A stretch of 64,000 nt of DNA, from the NCBI RefSeq assembly GCF_002160515.1, contig NZ_NFKS01000008.1, forward strand, positions 50,035 to 114,034, written 5' to 3'. Under the pieces are notes generated by a model, which was given only the letters and a program-made list of their open reading frames with translations, was not told the DNA's origin and made no database searches. The position numbers were made by a program, and so were the translations under genes. Source of the stretch: Anaeromassilibacillus sp. An172. Lineage in GTDB: Bacteria; Bacillota; Clostridia; Oscillospirales; Acutalibacteraceae. Below are positions 26,789-35,655 of the stretch, piece by piece; the stretch's first letter is position 1; each line of letters opens with the position of its first letter.

Positions 26789-28720
26789 TTAATAAAGCTT
26801 TGCGCCGGCTGGGATGTGGTCGTCTACCATCAAAAGGTGAAGCTTTTCTTCTCCCTCTTCACTGTGTACAGCGGAGATAAGCATTCCGCAGGACTCAATG
26901 CCCATCATTGGTCTTGGAGGAAGATTTGTAATAGCTATGCATGTCTTTCCAACAAGCTCTTCCGGCTCATAGTAAGCGTGGATGCCGCTTAAAATTGTTC
27001 TGTTTTCGCCTGTGCCGTCGTCAAGAGTGAACTTCAAAAGCTTCTTGCTCTTTGGAACTGCTTCACAAGCCAAAACCTTTACTGCACGGAAGTCGGACTT
27101 TGAGAATGTTTCAAAGTCAACGTAATCCTTGAACAAAGGCTCAATCTCAACCTTTGAAAAATCAATCTTCTCAGGCTCTGCCTTAGGTGCTTCCGAAGCC
27201 TTTGGAGCTGTGTCTCTTTTTGAGTCGCCGAGAGGCTTCATGGTTGGGAAGATGATAACGTCTCTTATGCTTGCGCTGTCTGTGAGAAGCATTGTAAGTC
27301 TGTCGATACCCATTCCCATACCGCCTGTAGGAGCCATACCGTACTCCAAAGATGTGAGGAAGTCTTCATCCAGCATGTTTGCCTCGTCGTCGCCTGCTTC
27401 TCTGAGCATGAGCTGGTGCTCGAAACGCTTGCGCTGGTCAATCGGGTCGTTAAGCTCTGTATATGCGTTTGCAAGCTCTCTTCTTGTTATGAAAAGCTCG
27501 AAACGCTCAACAAGCTCCGGAACATCCTTTTTACGCTTTGTAAGAGGTGAAACCTCAACAGGGTAATCGCAGATAAATGTAGGCTGAACAAGCTGTTCCT
27601 CTACATAATCTTCAAATGCTGTGTTGAGAATATTTCCCCATGTATCTGTTGGCTTTACTTCGAGCTTAAGCTCTTTTGCAACTTCCTTTGCCTTTTCTGT
27701 ATCGCCGATAAACTCGCCGAAGTCAACGCCTGCATACTGCTTAACAGCGTCAATCATTGTCATTCTCTTGAAAGGAACAGAAAGGTCGATATCCTCGCCC
27801 TGGTACTTGATTTGGTCTGTGCCGTTAACCTCAACACAGGCTCTGTTAATCATCTGCTCGGTTCTGTCCATCATGCCGTTGTAGTCTGTGTATGCTTCGT
27901 AAATTTCGATTGTTGTAAACTCAGGATTGTGCTTAACGTCCATTCCCTCGTTTCTGAAAAGTCTGCCGATTTCGTAAACCTTTTCCATGCCGCCTACGAT
28001 AAGTCTTTTGAGGTAAAGCTCAGGAGCAATTCTCATGTAAAGGTCAATGTCCAATGTGTTGTGGTGGGTGATGAAAGGACGTGCGGCAGCTCCACCCGGG
28101 ATTGTGTTGAGAACAGGTGTTTCAACCTCGATGTATCCCATGTCGTCAAGATAGCTTCTGATTGTCTTTATAATCTTGCTTCTCTTGATAAATGTGTCCT
28201 TAACCTCTGGGTTCATAATAAGGTCAACGTAACGCTGACGGTATCTTAAATCTGTGTCCTTAAGACCGTGATACTTCTCAGGAAGAGGAAGCAAAGATTT
28301 TGAAAGGAGAGTAATCTTCTTTGCGTGTACGCTGATTTCTCCAACCTTTGTGCGGAAAACAAAACCCTTTACCTCGATAATATCGCCGATGTCGTACTTG
28401 AGAATTGTTTTGTACTCATCTTCGCCCAAATCATCGTGCTTTGCGAAAATCTGCATTTTTCCGCTTCTGTCGTGGATATCAATGAAAGCAACCTTGCCCT
28501 TGCCTCTTTTTGACATGATTCGTCCGGCAATGCATACATCCTTGTTTTCAAGCTCTTCAAATCTTTCGAGAATTTCAGAAGCGAGAATATCTCTGTCGCT
28601 GGTGTTTACCTGAAATGGGTCCTTGCCTGCGTCCTGCAAAGCCTTCAGCTTGTCACGGCGTACCTGAAGTATTTCGCTTAAGTTCTGTGTATTATTCTGA
28701 GTTGCGTTCTGCTCACCCAT
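26789..28720 (-). CDS. lysS: Lysyl-tRNA synthetase with C-terminal tRNA-binding domain
   Basis: A class II lysyl-tRNA synthetase of 643 residues, longer than the usual 500. The OB-fold anticodon domain is at about 55-160, and the catalytic domain with motif 2 (RNEGMDVKHNPEFTTIE) and motif 3 (GMGIDRLTML) follows to about 500. After an Ala/Pro/Lys linker, the last 110 residues form an EMAP-II/Trbp111-like tRNA-binding domain (FSKSDFRAVKVLACEAVPKS), normally found on MetRS or PheT. This extra domain should raise tRNA affinity. Start ATG 28720 follows AAGGAAAG. greA lies upstream on the same strand. Confidence 0.95.
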   Translation of the reverse strand: MGEQNATQNNTQNLSEILQVRRDKLKALQDAGKDPFQVNTSDRDILASEILERFEELENKDVCIAGRIMSKRGKGKVAFIDIHDRSGKMQIFAKHDDLGEDEYKTILKYDIGDIIEVKGFVFRTKVGEISVHAKKITLLSKSLLPLPEKYHGLKDTDLRYRQRYVDLIMNPEVKDTFIKRSKIIKTIRSYLDDMGYIEVETPVLNTIPGGAAARPFITHHNTLDIDLYMRIAPELYLKRLIVGGMEKVYEIGRLFRNEGMDVKHNPEFTTIEIYEAYTDYNGMMDRTEQMINRACVEVNGTDQIKYQGEDIDLSVPFKRMTMIDAVKQYAGVDFGEFIGDTEKAKEVAKELKLEVKPTDTWGNILNTAFEDYVEEQLVQPTFICDYPVEVSPLTKRKKDVPELVERFELFITRRELANAYTELNDPIDQRKRFEHQLMLREAGDDEANMLDEDFLTSLEYGMAPTGGMGMGIDRLTMLLTDSASIRDVIIFPTMKPLGDSKRDTAPKASEAPKAEPEKIDFSKVEIEPLFKDYVDFETFSKSDFRAVKVLACEAVPKSKKLLKFTLDDGTGENRTILSGIHAYYEPEELVGKTCIAITNLPPRPMMGIESCGMLISAVHSEEGEEKLHLLMVDDHIPAGAKLY

Positions 28721-28823
28721 ATTTTACTTTCCTTTCTTTGCCCCTTTAGGGTTATTCTGTATTTAAAATAATTTTTTAGCTTAAAATCCAAAATGGCGAC
28801 CTGTGCGGCCGCCAAAACTGAAA

Positions 28824-29297
28824 TTATTTTGAAATTTCCAATATCTTGAAAGATACTGTTCCAACCGGAATTTCAATTTCAACAACATCGCCCTGCTTAA
28901 ATCCCAAAAGACCCTTGCCGATTGGTGATTCGTCGGAAATCTTGCCTTCCATTGGGTTTGCTTCGTTTGAACCTACAATTCTGTAAGAAGCAATTGTTCC
29001 GGATTTAAGGTTCTCAAGGCGCACGCTTGAACCTACGTGTACGTGCTCGTTGTTTATTTCACTTTCGTCGATAATAACCGCATTTTTCAGGTCAGCCTCG
29101 ATTGTTGCAATTCTTGCTTCGAGAATAGCCTGCTCGTTTTTAGCGTCGTCGTATTCGCTGTTTTCTGAAAGGTCACCGAATGAACGGGCAACCTTAATTT
29201 TTTCGGCAATCTCTTTTCGTTTTTCGCCTTTTAAAAATTCAAGCTCTTCTTCAAGTTTTCTGAGACCTTCTTCTGTCAGCATTACAGATTTCTGCAT
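28824..29297 (-). CDS. greA: Transcription elongation factor GreA
   Basis: A 157-residue GreA. The N-terminal antiparallel coiled coil carries [18 protein letters not shown] (about residues 40-57), with the acidic tip residues that enter the RNA polymerase secondary channel. The C-terminal FKBP-like domain ends with [18 protein letters not shown]. It rescues backtracked polymerase by stimulating RNA cleavage. ATG 29297 follows GAAAGGACGG. It precedes lysS by about 100 bases, an order common in Clostridia. Confidence 0.95.
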   Translation of the reverse strand: MQKSVMLTEEGLRKLEEELEFLKGEKRKEIAEKIKVARSFGDLSENSEYDDAKNEQAILEARIATIEADLKNAVIIDESEINNEHVHVGSSVRLENLKSGTIASYRIVGSNEANPMEGKISDESPIGKGLLGFKQGDVVEIEIPVGTVSFKILEISK

Positions 29298-29497
29298 AAC
29301 TTTTCCGTCCTTTCAGGTTTCCTTTTTCTTATGATATAACAGCGCTTTTAAATCACTGCATATATTCTCTATTATATTCATATTAACCCCTTGTGTCAAG
29401 AATTTTTATTTTATTATTACGTTCTTAGGATGATAGTTTTTGAATAAATAAAGCAGATATATCGTTTGTTGTGTTATGTAAAAGAAAGAGAAACTCA

Positions 29498-29597
29498 ACC
29501 GAGAGCGAACCATTCCCAAAACTAAGGAAAACGTCTCGCCCGCCTTGAAACGACGTTGATTTCTAAGACAAACCTCTGCAAGGCGGAAATAAAAAAA
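29498..29597 (+). repeat. Dispersed palindromic repeat, cluster 3
   Basis: A full unit: leader GAGAGCGAACCATTCCC, then CGTCTCGCCCG, arms CCTTG/CAAGG, CGGAAATAAAA. Its right end is expanded into a 15-base tandem array that reaches the stop codon of the antiporter gene. Confidence 0.85.
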
Positions 29598-29657
29598 GCG
29601 GAAATAAAAAAAGCGGAAATAAAAAAAGCGGAAATAAAAAAAGCGGAAATAAAAAAA
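29583..29657. repeat. Tandem array of a 15-base unit, five copies
   Basis: GCGGAAATAAAAAAA is repeated five times without change, starting at 29583, 29598, 29613, 29628 and 29643. The unit is the right end of the dispersed repeat, and the array ends exactly at the antiporter stop codon (29658-29660 on the minus strand). Confidence 0.95.
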
Positions 29658-30623
29658 TTATAAAAACATCATGTATATAGCGTAGAGGGCGATTGCAAGG
29701 AAGCCCTGAGAACGGGAGAAGCGTCTGTTTCTGAAAACCGGGATAAATACGGCGAGGGTGATGAGAGCCAAAAATGGCAGGTCGATTAAGAGGGTGCTTT
29801 TTGAGATTTTTAAGGTTCCGCCGCAGATTATGGAACAGACAGGCATTATAAGTGTAAGGTCTATGATGTTTGCGCCCATTATGTTGCCGATTGACAGAGA
29901 GCTTTGCTTTTTGGCAATGGCTGTAACAGTGGTCACAAGCTCGGGAAGAGAAGTGCCGATTGCCACGGCGGTAAGACTTATAATTCTGCGGTCTACCATG
30001 AAAATTTTGTCGGCTATAAGGGTTCCGTTCTCCACTAAAAGATTTGAGCCTATGACAATTCCGGCAGTTCCCACAACAAAGTAGACGATGTGACGAACTA
30101 TGTCACGGCGTGAAACTGCAATGCGCATGTCTTGGGCGGAAATCTGACCTTGGGAAACGCTTTGTTTTGCGTCGTGAAGGTTCTGAATTATGAAAATAGC
30201 AAAAATTATGAACATTCCCACAGTGCCCACAATGTTGAGTTTTCCTGTAAGGGAGAATATGGCAAGGAAAAATATTGAGCCCATGAGGATTATGGCTTTG
30301 GGTGCAAACCTTTGGAGGTTTACGGCATGGGGGAGAAAAATAATGCTTAAAGCCATTATAAGTCCCGTGTTTGCGGTGACAGAACCCACGGCGTTGCCGA
30401 CAGCCATTTGATTGTTGCCCTGGGCTGAGGCTATGGCGGATACCATAAGTTCCGGCAAAGTTGTAGCTAAACTCACTATTGTTGCGCCGATTACAAACTG
30501 AGGGATACCGGAGATTTTGGCAATCCAGGCGGAAGCCTCTACAAAAAGGTCGCCGCCCTTTATTATTGCAAGCAGACCGAAAATAAAAAGTCCGAAAACC
30601 ATTATGGTTTCAAAAGTTGACAT
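29658..30623 (-). CDS. Calcium/sodium antiporter (CaCA family, YrbG-like)
   Basis: A 321-residue membrane protein with about ten helices in two inverted halves. Each half carries an ion-binding alpha repeat: VSLATTLPELMVSAIAS with VGNAVGSV in the first, AIGTSLPELVTTVTAI with SIGNIMGANIIDL in the second. It should exchange cations such as Ca2+ and Na+. ATG 30623 was chosen over ATG 30641 and the ATG at 30629 because GAAGGG lies six bases before it. The 285-base gap to 30908 is AT-rich with a weak hairpin (about 30821-30850). Confidence 0.9.
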   Translation of the reverse strand: MSTFETIMVFGLFIFGLLAIIKGGDLFVEASAWIAKISGIPQFVIGATIVSLATTLPELMVSAIASAQGNNQMAVGNAVGSVTANTGLIMALSIIFLPHAVNLQRFAPKAIILMGSIFFLAIFSLTGKLNIVGTVGMFIIFAIFIIQNLHDAKQSVSQGQISAQDMRIAVSRRDIVRHIVYFVVGTAGIVIGSNLLVENGTLIADKIFMVDRRIISLTAVAIGTSLPELVTTVTAIAKKQSSLSIGNIMGANIIDLTLIMPVCSIICGGTLKISKSTLLIDLPFLALITLAVFIPVFRNRRFSRSQGFLAIALYAIYMMFL

Positions 30624-30908
30624 GTACATCCCTTCTTTCATTGAATGTATATGCGCAGGGCGGGAATTTATAACATTGAAATCCCGCAGTTTTCTTTTAT
30701 GGAAAATTGAAAAGAATTATAATTCCGGCAGAAAAATTTAGAAATTATAAAGGAGAAAAAACAAAAAATAAAGGTTGATTTTTTTAAAAAAATTGTGTAA
30801 AATGTATATGTAACAAAAAAATGGAAAGCCGGGTCTTTTTGACGGTTTTCTGTTATTTTCCGTAGGTCGGGAAAGTGGCAAGATTATAGAGAAGCGGAGG
30901 ATATTAAA

Positions 30909-31994
30909 ATGTCAAACAGACTTTTTCAAGGTATAATTCATCAGATGGGAGATACAATCGACAGAACTATCGGCGTTGTTGACGAAACATCGGTTGTCAT
31001 TGCATGTTCCGAGCTGGGCAGAATAGGCGAGGTTGTCAATAATTTTAATTCGGAGTCACTCAGCACAACTGCACCTTTTGTAATAAACGGTCATACCTTT
31101 AAGTCTTTCGGCAATAACGGAAGAAACGAGTATGCTGTTTTTGTTTCCGGAAACGACGAGCTGGCTCAGAAATATGCTCAGGTTCTCGCCATTTCACTTT
31201 CAAGTGTTAAGCAGTATTATGACGAGAAATACGACAGAGGCAATTTCATTAAAAACGTAATTTTGGACAACGTGCTCCCAGGCGACATCTATCTTAAAGC
31301 AAGAGAGCTGCGTTTCAACAGCGAGGTTTCAAGAGTTTGTATTCTTATTAAAATACTTACAAAGACAGATATTTCCGCTTTTGACGTTATTCAAAATCTT
31401 TTCCCGGACAAGAACAAGGACTTCGTTATCAATATCAACGAAACAGATATCGTTCTTGTAAAGGAAATCAAGCCTGACATCGACAGCAAGGATTTGGAAA
31501 AGCTTGCAAGCTCAATTGTAGATACACTCACAAGCGAATTCTACACAAGATGTGTTGTTGGTATCGGTACAACAGTTACAGGTATCAAGAACTTGGCTCA
31601 TTCCTTTAAGGAAGCACAGGTTGCAATCGAGGTAGGAAAGGTATTTGATACAGAGCGCACAATCGTTACTTACGATAATCTGGGTATTGCAAGACTTGTT
31701 TATCAGCTTCCTACAACTCTCTGCGAGATGTTCCTCAAAGAGGTGTTTAAGAAAGGCTCTATCGAAAGCCTTGACCAGGAAACACTGTTTACAATTCAGA
31801 AGTTCTTTGAAAACAACCTGAATGTTTCAGAAACATCAAGAAAGCTGTTCGTACACAGAAATACACTTGTATACAGACTTGAGAAAATCAAGAAGCTTAC
31901 AGGTCTTGACCTTCGTGAGTTCGAGGACGCTATTGTGTTCAAGGTAGCTCTTATGGTTAAAAAGTACCTGACAGCTAATCCTACAAAGTACTGA
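30909..31994 (+). CDS. PucR/CdaR-type transcriptional regulator
   Basis: A 361-residue protein. The N-terminal sensor-like region (1-110) resembles the sugar-diacid-recognition type domain, a GGDEF-like middle domain follows (about 125-270), and the C-terminal HTH of the PucR/CdaR class (NLNVSETSRKLFVHRNTLVYRLEKIKKLTGLDL, given here in parts as NVSETSRKLFVHRNTL and YRLEKIKKLTG) lies at about 300-335. It stands immediately before ftsEX but with a strong terminator between, so it is not simply in that operon. The ligand is unknown. Confidence 0.85.
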   Translation: MSNRLFQGIIHQMGDTIDRTIGVVDETSVVIACSELGRIGEVVNNFNSESLSTTAPFVINGHTFKSFGNNGRNEYAVFVSGNDELAQKYAQVLAISLSSVKQYYDEKYDRGNFIKNVILDNVLPGDIYLKARELRFNSEVSRVCILIKILTKTDISAFDVIQNLFPDKNKDFVININETDIVLVKEIKPDIDSKDLEKLASSIVDTLTSEFYTRCVVGIGTTVTGIKNLAHSFKEAQVAIEVGKVFDTERTIVTYDNLGIARLVYQLPTTLCEMFLKEVFKKGSIESLDQETLFTIQKFFENNLNVSETSRKLFVHRNTLVYRLEKIKKLTGLDLREFEDAIVFKVALMVKKYLTANPTKY

Positions 31995-32010
31995 TAACTG
32001 AATATTTTGC

Positions 32011-32044
32011 AGCCGGCACTCTTTAGTGAGTGCCGGCTATTTTG
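32011..32044 (+). terminator. Terminator of the PucR-type regulator gene
   Basis: AGCCGGCACT and AGTGCCGGCT form a perfect ten-base stem followed by ATTTTG. Confidence 0.9.
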
Positions 32045-32121
32045 TCTTTGCGGAAAAATTAAAAAAATATCACTTTTTTAAACTAACATATTACCATAAC
32101 CTAGCAATTATTCGCTTTTAG

Positions 32122-32150
32122 TTGACAATTATGACAGAATAGTATATATT
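32122..32150 (+). promoter_or_regulatory. Promoter of ftsEX
   Basis: TTGACA (32122-32127), 17-base spacer, TATATT (32145-32150), about 95 bases before ftsE. Confidence 0.8.
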
Positions 32151-32244
32151 AACCCTAAAGGTTACAGTTTTGAAACCAATGTTTCAATTTTTAACAAATA
32201 AAATGTTTTCTCTTTTGAGAAATGAGAAAAAGGAAGATGTGTAA

Positions 32245-33072
32245 ATGATAGAATTCATTAACGTGTCCAAAACTTTCCCGGAGGGAAACCATGCCGTGGA
32301 AAATATAAATCTAAAAATAGAAGACGGAGAGTTTGTGTTTATTGTAGGCCCGTCGGGAGCAGGCAAAAGCACAATGCTCAAGCTTATCATGCGTGAGGAA
32401 ACCCCGAGCGAAGGTAAAGTTATTGTAAACGGCAGAGACCTTACCAAAATGAGAAGAAGCCAGGTTCCTTATCTCAGAAGAACAATGGGAATTGTTTTTC
32501 AGGATTTCCGACTGATTGATAAAATGACCGTCTTTGAAAATGTGGCTTTCGCCATGAGAGTTACAGGAACAAAACAAAGCGTTATCAAAAAAAGAGTTCC
32601 CTATGTTTTAAAGCTTGTCGGTCTTGAGAGAATGGGCACACGTCACCCCAGCGAGCTTTCTGGCGGTGAACAGCAGAGAGTGAGCCTTGCCAGAGCCTTG
32701 GCAAACGAGCCTTCACTTATTATCGCCGACGAACCTACAGGAAATGTGGATCCGAAACGCTCTTACGAAATTATGAACCTTTTGAAAGAGGTAAATAAAA
32801 TGGGAACAACAGTCCTTGTTGTAACCCATGAGCATAACCTTGTAACAAAGTTTAACGGACGTGTTATAAAGATGAAAAGAGGTAAGATTGTTAAGGACAC
32901 AGCCGAAGAGTATTACAAGGAAAGGAATAAAAAGGAAAGAGAGTCTGAGGACAGATTTGCAGGCTTTGATGAAATTTCCGAAAACAAAACTGAAACAACA
33001 TACTCTGATAATTACGACGAAATACACGAGAGAGTGAACAGATTGATTAAGGATATAGAAAACGAAAACTGA
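32245..33072 (+). CDS. ftsE: Cell-division ATP-binding protein FtsE
   Basis: An ABC ATPase of 275 residues: Walker A GPSGAGKST (35-43), signature LSGGEQQR, Walker B LIIADEPTGN. Together with FtsX it controls peptidoglycan hydrolases at the septum or side wall. It is longer than typical FtsE (about 225 residues); the extra 50-residue tail is charged and acidic (KKERESEDRFAG, then IHERVNRLIKDIENEN), possibly a partner-binding helix. ATG 32245 follows AAGGAAG. ftsX starts 18 bases later. Confidence 0.95.
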   Translation: MIEFINVSKTFPEGNHAVENINLKIEDGEFVFIVGPSGAGKSTMLKLIMREETPSEGKVIVNGRDLTKMRRSQVPYLRRTMGIVFQDFRLIDKMTVFENVAFAMRVTGTKQSVIKKRVPYVLKLVGLERMGTRHPSELSGGEQQRVSLARALANEPSLIIADEPTGNVDPKRSYEIMNLLKEVNKMGTTVLVVTHEHNLVTKFNGRVIKMKRGKIVKDTAEEYYKERNKKERESEDRFAGFDEISENKTETTYSDNYDEIHERVNRLIKDIENEN

Positions 33073-33090
33073 TTAAAAGCAGGTGAATAT

Positions 33091-33981
33091 ATGTACTTTT
33101 TAAAAGAGGGTTTTAAAAATATGGCCCATAACAGAATGATGACGCTGGCGTCAATAGGCGTTCTCATTGCGGGAATGCTTCTTACAGGTACAGCGGCTTT
33201 GTTCTCCATGAATGTAAAGCTTATGGTGGAAGAGGTTGGGGACTCCAACGTCACAACGGTTTACCTGGATGAATCTATCACTGCCGAAGCTGACGCAATG
33301 GCAATAGGGGACGAGCTTAGTAAACTTGGGAATGTGCTTACGGTGGATTTTTATTCCCGTGACGACGCAATAGAGGAATACAGAGAAGAACTGGGCGAAG
33401 AGATTTTTGCCAACATGCAGGGAGAGAATAACCCTCTGCCTCACGCATTTAAAGTCACTTTCAATGACCTTTCAAAATACGACGAAACGGTACAGCAGAT
33501 AATGGCAATCGAAGGCGTTGACTCTGTGGGAAACACAAGAGATGTGGCAAACAAGCTGACAAGCCTTAACGAAACAATAACAAACCTCAGTATTTGGATA
33601 GTTATTGCACTGGCTGTGATTTCACTGTTTATAATTTCAAATACAATAAGAATGTCAATGTTCTCAAGAAGATTTGAAATAAGCATAATGAAATCCGTGG
33701 GAGCTACAAACCACTTTGTCAGAGTTCCCTTTATAATCGAGGGTATGATGATTGGTTTGATTTCCGGAATAATAGCCTCCGGGGCAATGTACTTTATCTA
33801 TGATATTTTGGTATCTGCCATAAACAGCATATTTGTTTTCAATACTATTCCGTTTATGAGCGTGTTTGTTTACGTTGCTGTTGGATTTATTGTTGCAGGT
33901 ATGGCTATAGGAGTAATCGGCGGCGCTATTTCAATAAGAAAGCACCTTAAAAAAGAGGGCAAAGAGGTTTTAAACTGGTAA
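33091..33981 (+). CDS. ftsX: Cell-division permease-like protein FtsX
   Basis: A 296-residue membrane protein with the FtsX plan: one N-terminal helix (about 20-42), an extracellular domain (45-165), then three helices (about 168-190, 215-245, 255-280). Cytoplasmic motifs RMSMFSRRFEISIMKSVGAT and IRKHLKKEG are present. It transmits ATP hydrolysis by FtsE to hydrolases outside the membrane. A terminator follows that overlaps the next gene's start region. Confidence 0.95.
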   Translation: MYFLKEGFKNMAHNRMMTLASIGVLIAGMLLTGTAALFSMNVKLMVEEVGDSNVTTVYLDESITAEADAMAIGDELSKLGNVLTVDFYSRDDAIEEYREELGEEIFANMQGENNPLPHAFKVTFNDLSKYDETVQQIMAIEGVDSVGNTRDVANKLTSLNETITNLSIWIVIALAVISLFIISNTIRMSMFSRRFEISIMKSVGATNHFVRVPFIIEGMMIGLISGIIASGAMYFIYDILVSAINSIFVFNTIPFMSVFVYVAVGFIVAGMAIGVIGGAISIRKHLKKEGKEVLNW

Positions 33982-34006
33982 TCTTTAATTAAACACATAA
34001 CACGGG

Positions 34007-34063
34007 TCACTCCGGCATAATAATTTGTTATCAAACATTTTGTTGTGTCGGGGTGATTTTTTT
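34007..34063 (+). terminator. Terminator after ftsX overlapping the next start codon
   Basis: TCACTCCGGCA (34007-34017) pairs fully (two G-T pairs) with TGTCGGGGTGA (34046-34056), followed by seven T. The loop of 28 bases is long. The right arm is also the ribosome site (GGGGTGA) of the next gene, whose TTG start lies in the T-run. Confidence 0.65.
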
Positions 34064-34892
34064 GTTTACGTTTATAAGCTTTGAAGAAAAAGAGAAAAAG
34101 ACTTTTCCCTTTGCTTTTGGAAAAGGCAGTGTTGCGGAAACCTATACGGAGTCGGGAGGAATTACAGCTAAAAAGATAACCTGCGTTATTAAAAACGGCA
34201 GAATAAACCGTGAGAAGCTTTTGAAAAAGCTGGACGGGGAAAAGCTTGTGGTCTGCGACAGAGAAAGAAAAAGTTTGCTTCCAGCCGGTGTGAGATGCTT
34301 TTCGGATAGAAAGCTCAGGGAAAGGCTATGCGGAAATTTCGCCGTTGCCGCCGCCCAGAGAATGAGCAGGGAAAACACTAATGTTAAAATCGGACTTTTT
34401 GACCCGGACGGGGAAAACAGCGACCTGCCGGCTTTTCTTTTGGACTGCACAAGAAATCTCACAGTGGTTACATATGCTCCGGAAATTTATTCACCGTGCG
34501 CTGATATGATGCTGGAGGAAAAAGGAGCGGTTTTTTCTTTGTCATCAAATATTACCGATTTGGAAAACTGTGACTTTGTAATAGCCCTTGAGCCTATACG
34601 TGAGAAAATATATCCAAAGGGTAACTGCGTAATTATAAGCAGTGATAAACCATCGGTTCCTTTGCAGTGTCAGTGCTATTGGGATTATTCAGTGGATGTT
34701 CCAGAGCAGTATAAAAAGCTCAGACCCAAAGATGTGCCGGAAATAACATTCTGCGGCGCACTGTTTGAACTGTGCGGTGTGTACGAGCTTGGCTCTCAGA
34801 TTCCACTGGTTTGCAGAAATAGCACCACCGCCCATACCGCCGCCTCAATGGGAACCTATTGTGCAAATATAGAGTCCTGTAATTCGGTTTGA
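34062..34892 (+). CDS. Uncharacterised protein downstream of ftsX
   Basis: A 276-residue cytoplasmic protein not recognised. Visible features: a basic segment (KNGRINREKLLKKLDGEK), several strand-helix alternations suggesting a Rossmann-like alpha/beta protein (KIGLFDPDGEN, LTVVTYAPEIY, CDFVIALEP, CVIISSDKP), and a Cys-rich last third. Such a pattern would fit a sporulation- or cell-wall-related protein, but that is a guess. TTG 34062 is preferred over GTG 34053 because GGGGTGA lies just before it. It may be read together with ftsEX by read-through. Confidence 0.6.
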   Translation: MFTFISFEEKEKKTFPFAFGKGSVAETYTESGGITAKKITCVIKNGRINREKLLKKLDGEKLVVCDRERKSLLPAGVRCFSDRKLRERLCGNFAVAAAQRMSRENTNVKIGLFDPDGENSDLPAFLLDCTRNLTVVTYAPEIYSPCADMMLEEKGAVFSLSSNITDLENCDFVIALEPIREKIYPKGNCVIISSDKPSVPLQCQCYWDYSVDVPEQYKKLRPKDVPEITFCGALFELCGVYELGSQIPLVCRNSTTAHTAASMGTYCANIESCNSV

Positions 34893-35127
34893 GTTTTATT
34901 TTTCTTTTATGTAATTATCAACGGCGAATGATAAAAATAATGACGTTTACGGAGAGGATGTTGAATAATAAACCCAACCTAAAACATATTTTGAAAATGT
35001 GGAATTGGTTCATCTGTCGGTGAATTTAATCGTTATAAAATAACTTATTTTTAACAGAACTCTCACTGCGACCGGGCGGATATGATAATCCGCCCCTACG
35101 AATTGATTGTTACATAAAAATACATAT
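34893..35127. other. Non-coding stretch with a GC-rich palindrome
   Basis: No gene. At 35074-35095 GGGCGGAT-N6-ATCCGCCC is followed by CTACGAA, a palindrome related to those at 37560-37580 and 44764-44778. Bases 34929-35040 have a faint coding look (a frame reading NDKNNDVYGEDVE, then stops), possibly the remains of a lost gene. Confidence 0.4.
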
Positions 35128-35178
35128 AATAACAACCGTGGTTTAAAAAATAAAGAACCACGGTTGTTATTTGTTTTT
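35128..35178. terminator. Strong bidirectional hairpin next to repeat cluster 4
   Basis: AATAACAACCGTGGTT pairs with AACCACGGTTGTTATT, then TGTTTTT. A near-identical stem (AACCGTGGTTC/GAACCACGGTT) sits beside repeat cluster 9 at 57251-57282. Confidence 0.85.
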
Positions 35179-35189
35179 ATTTAAATTTA

Positions 35190-35356
35190 ACCTCAATGTG
35201 AGCGAGCCATTCCAAGTCGCTTAAACCAAACGTCTCGCCCGACCTGTGCAGAACCTTACGTTCAGATTAAATCTTTGCAGGTCGGAAATAAAAGATTCGC
35301 CCGACGGAAAACGTGAGCTAATTTCAAGCTTAACCTATCCCCGTCGGATATAAAAA
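35190..35356 (+). repeat. Dispersed palindromic repeat, cluster 4 (two units)
   Basis: Unit one has the leader AATGTGAGCGAGCCATTCC and arms ACCTG/CAGGT. Unit two (35294-35356) is core only, with arms ACGG/CCGT. The right end touches the stop codon (35358-35360) of the following minus-strand gene. Confidence 0.85.
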
Positions 35357-35357
35357 A

Positions 35358-35540
35358 CTATTTGAGCATATATTGGGCGGTGTCCAGGAGATTTTCCATG
35401 GTTTGAACGGCTTTTGAAGCCTTTTTCTTGATTTGATTTCCGTTTTTGTCCATCATTTTTTTGCCGATATAGCCAACAGCCATCCCCGTCATAAGACCTG
35501 CGGAAACGCCTTTAACTACATTCATTGTACTTTTCTGCAT
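35358..35540 (-). CDS. Small glycine-zipper/YtxH-like protein
   Basis: A 60-residue protein with one hydrophobic, glycine-spaced helix (GVSAGLMTGMAVGYIGKKMM, about residues 11-30) and a lysine-rich, helical C-terminus. It resembles small YtxH-like or glycine-zipper membrane proteins; function unknown. ATG 35540 follows CGGAGG. It diverges from trmL. Between them, TGCAAGA-N4-TCTTGCA (35595-35612) is a perfect inverted repeat that could be an operator. Confidence 0.65.
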   Translation of the reverse strand: MQKSTMNVVKGVSAGLMTGMAVGYIGKKMMDKNGNQIKKKASKAVQTMENLLDTAQYMLK

Positions 35541-35655
35541 TTTAAATTACCTCCGAGAAAAAATATATTTGTAATTTCTTTTTAAAATCAACTGTGCAAG
35601 AATTGTCTTGCAATTATATTCTATCCGTTTTACAATAAGATAGAGGTGATAATTT

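Noticed and set aside
29583..29657. CRISPR array
   Set aside because: The 15-base unit is repeated without spacers and no cas gene is near; it is a simple tandem expansion.
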